DNA from: Adiantum capillus-veneris
Lineage: Eukaryota > Streptophyta > Polypodiopsida > Polypodiales > Pteridaceae
Direction: 5' to 3'
Assembly: GCA_014529385.2 (NCBI GenBank)
Contig: CM043965.1
Location: 17,249,912 to 17,313,911 of the forward strand
Length of the DNA: 64,000 nt
Part shown: piece by piece, positions 58,701 through 64,000 of the stretch
Layout: every line of letters begins with the position of its first letter
Position numbering within the stretch: position 1 is the stretch's first letter
Program-made: the position numbers and the translations under genes
Notes under the pieces: generated by a model
Told to the model about the DNA's origin: nothing
What the model saw: the letters and a program-made list of their open reading frames with translations, nothing else
Databases searched by the model: none

Positions 58701-59386
58701 CTCGGGCATGAATGACCTAGGTATAACAAACTTGCCGGTGTCGTGCATCTCCGCTGCCATCACAAGAAAATGAGCAAAGGGATCCCAATCAGGTTTATTT
58801 GAATCCTACATGATTATTCAATAGTAATAAGGGCTTGCTAACAAGCCAATTTTAAGTTTAAAGTGTGCCAGATGCGGCTCTAAGGACCAAAAGATGTCTT
58901 GGTAATGCTAAATAGTGAGTATGATTTCAGTGGTCATAGCAGGGATTTTATCGATCAAAGTTGAACTACTTGAAGTGCTCTACAGGTATGTCTTTACGAT
59001 TCATCAATCAGAGCTACAGATAAGAAGTTATGGCAGCTTGAAGTTTGATTTGATTGCAGATCCGTACCAAATTGGGCAATTGCAACTGAGGGGATAAAAA
59101 TGAAGTGAATGTACGGATTTGAAGTGCTCGCTTTTTGGAGCACGTTGGAGAGGGGGAATGGGGACGACACCCGGCACGAACAGAAATGCCACTCTATAGC
59201 CCAGGGTCAACGCAACACCCCAATCCACTCAAAAACACCTTCAAAAGGACAATTTACACCTAATCCGCTTCACCTCCTCAGCTTTCAAGTGTACACGCGC
59301 TATCCACGGCCGCAAAATGAGCCAACACCTCACTGCACCTGCTCTGTCTTCCTCTGCACATACACTTACTCTCTCTCTCTCCCCAA
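55762..59386. other. Non-coding interval between gypsy fragments
   Basis: No supported gene. 56,590-56,720 is GA-rich; 57,050-57,240 is a GTGTG/GAGAG purine-rich tract. 57,575-58,780 is more GC-balanced and might be an old LTR or leader, but I found no partner or primer site. Confidence 0.45.
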
Positions 59387-60197
59387 GTGGTGTGCTATTG
59401 AACAAAAATGGACAAACCATGGGACAGAGGAATGTTATTATAACAAAGGATATGTGAGAGAGAGACCCTACGCTCCCCAAGATCACGTAGCTTCTCCTCA
59501 AGTTCCACCCATCCCTAGGTATCAAGCAGGCAACCTACCAGGACCTGTAGGTGTAGAAAGACCACAATCGATGTTGGGGCAACAACCACCCCTACTAGGA
59601 TTACGACCAGTGGGTATAAGATACACACCAGCCGTAACCGAACAAGAGGAAAAGGATTTGGTGCCTATGCATGCATATTATGAAGATCCTAATGGATATG
59701 TGGCACAAGAAGAGTTTTATAACTCCTCTGAACATATGGAAGTAAATAATGATGCAAATAATGAGTGTTCAGACAACTCAAGTGAGCATGGGAGGAAAAC
59801 CGAGAATATCAGGTTTTATGATTTTGCTAATCACCACCCTAGACGCCAAGAACACTATAGGAGGAAACGAGCAGGAAAAAAAGTGAGAGAGAACCTGATA
59901 ACCAGGATAAACGGTAAAACTCACTATTTGATGCTTGTAAAAGCAAAGAATTGTGTAAAAGAGAAGATTCTCAAAAGATCGAAGGGAAAGAACGCGAGAG
60001 GAAATAAAACAGGTAAGAAAAGCTAAAACAGAAAAAAAGTCACGAAAATAAAAAAATAAAAAAAAGAAACAACAAAAGACCAAGAGTGGACCAAACTAGA
60101 GCGTAAACAGAGATACCAAGAACTGAAACGGTCTTTATGTGAGATATGGACTACTGAAGAAGATAGTGATGGTAAAGGGGAGTCAGAGAAAGGAAAC
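59387..60197 (+). pseudogene. Gypsy 3 Gag remnant joined to pol linker
   Basis: PIPRYQAGNLPGPVGVERPQ and LVPMHAYYEDPNGY are Gag residues; QEEFYNSSEHMEV onward is the pol linker. The frame runs on to 60,026 with basic residues (HYRRKRAGKK). The stretch 60,027-60,197 is A-rich and connects to RT. Confidence 0.75.
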
Positions 60198-61479
60198 ATG
60201 AATGTACCATCACACTATCGGAAATTTACCATCCAGGACAAAAAAATCATCATGACACCACCAGTCAGGGAAAGAACCAACCAAGAATCTTACGATGGGC
60301 GAGAAAATGCAAAAAGGATAGACCTCGCGGAACCAGGTGAAAAGCCTCAGCCGGTCTATATAGCAAACGATTTAGAGCCTGAAGAAGAAGAACGGCTAAC
60401 ACAACTTCTCAAAAAATATAAAGATGTGTTTGCATGGTTCTATAAAGACCTCAAAAGAGTTGATCCATCGATATGCCAACATACAATTCCTTTGAAATCG
60501 GATGCAAAACCTAGCAAACAATGTCCTTATACATACAATAATACATTTGCTAAACGAATCAAAGAGGAAATTGATAAGCTGATGGAAGCTGAATTCATCT
60601 ATGAAATTGAACATACAGACTGGGTGTCACCCATTGTGGTAGTTCCCAAAAAGAACAGAAAACTGCGAGTGTGCGTAAACCTCAAAAAGATAAATGTAGC
60701 CACCATAAGGGATAATTATCCCTTGCCAATCACAAAATATGTACTTGAGCGGGTGGTCGGGAAACGGGCTTATTCCTTTCTGGATGGGCCAACTGGCAAT
60801 TGCAAGGGAGGATCAACACAAAACATCGTTTGCCACAGAATGTGGAATTTGTGCGTATCGAGTTATGCCGTTTGGCTTAACTAATGCCCCAGCTACCTTA
60901 CAAAGGTTAATGACGCACGCGTTCAAAGAATACCTGAGAATATTCTTAGAAATATACATGGATGATCTTTGTGTACACTCTCTACTACGAGAGGAACATA
61001 TTGACCATTTGCAAAAGGTCTTTGAAAAGTGCAGGACATATCGAATCTACCTTAACCCAGAAAAGTGTGTATTTATGGTTAAGCAAGGACGAATCTTAGG
61101 ACACATTGTCTCAAGAAATGGCATAACCACAGACCTAGACAAAGTCAAAGTCATTGTAGACCTGCCCAGGCCTACTAATGCAAAACAAGTGCAATCCTTC
61201 ATGGGACACTACGGATATTATCGAAGATTCATATACATGTATGCGGTTATCGCACAACCTCTGTATCGTTTGCTAGTCAATTTCGAGTGGACCGAGGAGT
61301 GTGAAACTTCATTCCAAAAGCTGAAGAAAAACCTTATATCAACACTTGTACTTAAAGCACCAGATTTGGAAAAGATATTCCATGTTCACATTGATGCTTC
61401 TGTATATGCAATCGGGAGTATTCTGGCTCAACCTAAAGACGGAACAATGGATTTTCCAGTCTGTTATGCAAGACGATAG
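60198..61479 (+). pseudogene. Gypsy 3 reverse transcriptase
   Basis: N-terminal half (60,198-60,770) has HTIPLKSDAKPSKQCPY, VSPIVVVPKKNRKLRVCVN and LKKINVATIRDNYPLP. A frameshift and small deletion near 60,775-60,800 remove the usual SGYNQ block. The C-terminal half has EDQHKTSFATECGICAYRV, MPFGLTNAPATLQRLM, the YMDD catalytic motif (60,955-60,966) and FMGHYGYYRRFI. RNase H begins with HVHIDASVYAIGSILAQ near 61,385. Inactive as it stands. Confidence 0.88.
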
Positions 61480-61760
61480 TTAAACAGTGCGGAAAAGAAG
61501 TACACAACCACCAAACAAGAAGGATTAGGAATGATTTATGTTGTGAAGCAATTTCGGCATTATTTGCTCGCAAACAAATTTGTGTTCTTCACAGATTATC
61601 AAGCTCTTTTGTATTTGGTAAATAAACCATGCAATACAGGGAGAATTGTACGCTAGTTTATTATATTGCTAGAGTTTGATTTCACAGTGGTGGTCAAAAA
61701 GGATAAAACCCATCTACGAGTGGATCATCTTTCAAGGTTACACAACGGGGAAGCTTCTAA
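61480..61760 (+). pseudogene. Gypsy 3 RNase H, C-terminal part
   Basis: Same frame as RT but with in-frame stops near 61,477 and 61,656. KKYTTTKQEGLGMIYVVKQF carries the RNase H Glu and FFTDYQALLYLVNKPC the following Asp; VDHLSRLHNGE closes the connection region. Confidence 0.8.
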
Positions 61761-63497
61761 AGAAGTAGATGATGACATACCATATGCTTATCTTTTCAAT
61801 ATTGAAATGATACCCAAATGGTCTCAGGAAATTGTTAGCATTCTTTCCTTTAGAAGTAGGTTTGATAATACGGAATACAGATCCAAACAACAAACAATTC
61901 GACAAACAAAAAACTTCCAGTTGATAGCAGGATGGATGTATCATCTAGGATCGGACCAAATCCTACGATTATGTATAAATCCGGAAGAATTCGAGTGCTA
62001 CCTTGAAGAAGCACATGTCCAGGATTATGCATTTCATTGTTCAAGAGTGAAAACACACCAGAGACTGAAACAGTTAGGGGTTTATTGGACAACTATGTAT
62101 GCGGACACCGATTCTTATGTTACCAATTGTACTATATGTAGTGCCAAACGACCAGTGGATCACGCAACATTGTTTCAGGTAAACATTGCGCCTGCATGGA
62201 GTCAATATATAATTGATTTCTTAACCACCAGGACGTTTCCTGAGAACATAACAAGAGCATGGAAAAAGCTATAGAGCTGGAAGCTCGCGACTTTCAGTTA
62301 ATTGAAAATCAACTCTATAGGCGAGGAAAGGATAATCAACGTAGAATTTGTGCAAGTGAAATCGAATACCTGTTGATTTTAGAACATGCACATAGCGGAA
62401 TAAGTGGAGGCCATTTTTCGGGCGATAAGACGGTAAAAATTGTCTTAACCACAGGAATATGGTGGCCTACATTGCATATGGATGTTGAAGAGTTTGTAAA
62501 GCGTTGTGACACATGTCAGTGCACCAAGGTGCCGATAAAGAGAGATGAGATGCCACTACTGCCAATGATGGGAGCAAGAGAATTTGCAAAATGGGGCATT
62601 GATTTTGTGGGACCTATCTCACCCCCTGCATATCGCACCCATACCCAATATATCATTGTGGCTACGGACTATCTCACAAAATGGGTGGAAGCCAAGGCAA
62701 CACAAAAAGCAGATGCACGGACCACTGCACAATTTTTGTATGAGAATATTTTTGTACGATACGGTTTACCAATAAAAATTGTCAGTGATCGTGGAACACA
62801 TTTTCTTAATGAAGTCATTGAATATATGCTAGAGGAATTCATGGTCATACATAGGAAATCTGCTCCATACCATCCACAGGCAAATGGACAAGCTGAGGCC
62901 ACAAATAAAACACTATGCATGGTTCTCACTAAAATTGTGTAACAGACAAGAACAGATTGGGATCAACAGCTACACTCAACACTATGGGCATACACGGTAG
63001 CCTACAAAACATCGATAGGAACGACAGCGTACAACATGGTGTTTGGCCTAAATGCTATACTACCCATAGAGTTTTTAATTCCAACTCTACAAGTAGTGAA
63101 ACGCCTAGAATGGACAGGGCATGAGCTCTCTTCAAGAATAGATGATCTTGAAAAGCTAGATGAACTCCGCTTGAGAGCTGTAGCTTCGATCTATGCTAAA
63201 AAGAGAAGACAAAAAGAGTTTTTTCACAAGCATGTGCGCACTAAAGAGTTCAAAACAGGTGATTATGTACTTGTTTATACTTTGAAGCAACATGCCAAGA
63301 AACTTAAAAAGCGAGGGATGGGACCCTTTGTGATTAGTGATCTATCGCAAAGCAGAGCTGTCAAGCTTGCTACATTAGCAGGTGAAGAAATGCCCAATTG
63401 GATTAGTGGATGTCGATTGAAGAAATATCATTTACCACTAACACAGGATATGCTTCAACAAATCCATCAAGGAAAACAACGAATGAAGGAGAAATAG
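61761..63497 (+). pseudogene. Gypsy 3 integrase with two zinc-binding modules
   Basis: Two H2C2-like modules occur in tandem. The first (about 61,990-62,145) reads EEAHVQDYAFH, GVYWTTMYADTDSYVTNCTIC. The second (about 62,385-62,520) reads LEHAHSGISGGHFSG, WWPTLHMDVEEFVKRCDTCQ. The core has WGIDFVGP, KIVSDRGTHFLN and HPQANGQAEATNKTL, giving the D, D and E. The C-terminal domain (63,036-63,497) includes KTGDYVLVYTLKQHAKKLKK. A frameshift near 62,265 and a stop at 62,941-62,943 interrupt it. Confidence 0.88.
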
Positions 63498-64000
63498 AGA
63501 GTACGAGAAGAAGCTCAAGCAGAAGCAAAAGAACGCATTGCAAAACGAAGACTTCTGCGACAAAAACAACAAGGTGGAGCACCATTGCGAATCAATGCCA
63601 TTTGAATAACGAAGTTGGATGAAGACACAGTGGAGCCAATAATTACAATCAAGGTGGATAGCAATCAAATTGAATCGACGGCATTGCTTGATTCTAGAGC
63701 TCAAGCAAATTTGATCTCTTACAGATTATACCAACAGCTCAAGTCCACAAGTCAACTTCATCCTACTCCTCAAGTGCTGTAAAGTAGTACATCACACTCA
63801 TTGAAAACATTGGGCTGGACTATATTGCATGTACAAGTACATCAATGTATTTACCCACACAAATTTTATGTAGTCAAAGATGAAAGCACACAACACCCAA
63901 TGTTGTTGGGACAACCTTGGCAAAAAGAGTACAATGTGCAGATAGATTGGAATGCTAATGCAGTCAAAATTCAGCATGCACAAGAACAACAGGTAATAGC
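63498..64000 (+). pseudogene. Retropepsin-like domain downstream of gypsy 3 integrase
   Basis: The integrase frame continues past the stop at 63,495-63,497 without a shift. After a basic coiled stretch (EEAQAEAKERIAKRR) it encodes KVDSNQIESTALLDSRAQAN, where family members have D-S/T-G, then a protease-like C-terminus with HPMLLGQPWQKEYNVQID. In-frame stops lie at 63,495, about 63,604 and about 63,780, and the Gly of the active site is Arg, so it is inactive here. The window ends inside or just after it. Confidence 0.65.

Larger units (their letters stand above)
59387..64000 (+). mobile_element. Ty3/gypsy element 3, 5'-truncated, runs off the window
   Basis: Begins abruptly after a CT run within Gag (KWCAIEQKWTNHGTEECYYN matches gypsy element 1). 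Relative to element 1 it lacks about 2.4 kb between EDPNGY and QEEFYNSS, which removes the zinc knuckles and protease. RT, RNase H, integrase and a protease-like domain follow. Stops interrupt it, but the pol order is readable throughout. Confidence 0.9.

Noticed and set aside
1-64000. tRNA genes, rRNA, CRISPR arrays and bacterial operons
   Set aside because: None seen. The tRNA-like strings found are retroelement primer binding sites, and all genes are eukaryotic in form.

Overview
This is eukaryotic nuclear DNA from a repeat-rich plant genome. The plant signals are Ty3/gypsy and Ty1/copia retrotransposons with plant-type primer binding sites (tRNA-iMet type at 36,191-36,203 and 54,279-54,290; tRNA-Asp type at 14,891-14,910 and 43,297-43,314), intron-bearing genes with GTAAGT-like donors, long CT/GA/TG microsatellites and AT-rich spacers. 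I cannot fix the species; a land plant with a large genome (fern, lycophyte or similar) is my best inference. I see no ordinary host gene, no rRNA, no tRNA and no CRISPR.

1-8,287: the most interesting part, apparently one large DNA transposon (left end outside the window). It carries three intron-containing genes. (i) Minus strand 1,387 to <1: a histone H3 / CENH3-like histone fold with an H3-like N-terminal tail, spliced in frame to a Ulp1-type (C48) cysteine protease domain. (ii) Plus strand 2,669-5,144: an unknown acidic protein with a small Cys/His cluster. (iii) Minus strand 8,056-5,208: a coiled-coil plus RNase H-like DDE transposase that I cannot place in a named superfamily. Between and inside (i) and (ii) lie four 59-bp hairpin units with GC-rich 13-bp arms, embedded in CT/GA/TG microsatellites.

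8,288-15,842: a degenerate minus-strand gypsy element (gag with two zinc knuckles, retropepsin, tRNA-Asp-type primer site, 931-bp LTR), apparently broken by the DNA transposon. Its leader holds four copies of a 24-bp near-perfect palindrome. 16,201-16,955 is a further gypsy pol scrap.

16,930-42,160: a field of a dispersed non-coding repeat ('R') in several copies, hosting a decayed copia element (19,340-24,732), a 1.3-kb TIR element (25,819-27,130), and an 8.6-kb gypsy element with both LTRs (30,907-39,507) that itself contains a partial copia element (about 33,155-36,490).

42,160-50,640: a hairpin, a microsatellite, a candidate solo or orphan LTR with its primer site, and a 2.7-kb AT-rich tandem array with higher-order structure. 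50,890-52,670 is a second partial copy of the decayed copia family. 52,700-55,761 is the 5' end of a gypsy element of probable chromovirus type (LTR, primer site, broken gag). 59,387-64,000 is a 5'-truncated gypsy pol (RT, RNase H, integrase) with two tandem integrase zinc-binding modules and a retropepsin-like domain located after the integrase.

The retrotransposons look inactive: they carry in-frame stops, frameshifts, deletions and nested insertions. The DNA transposon's reading frames are by contrast almost intact (one frameshift in the transposase), so it may be the youngest or best-preserved element here.
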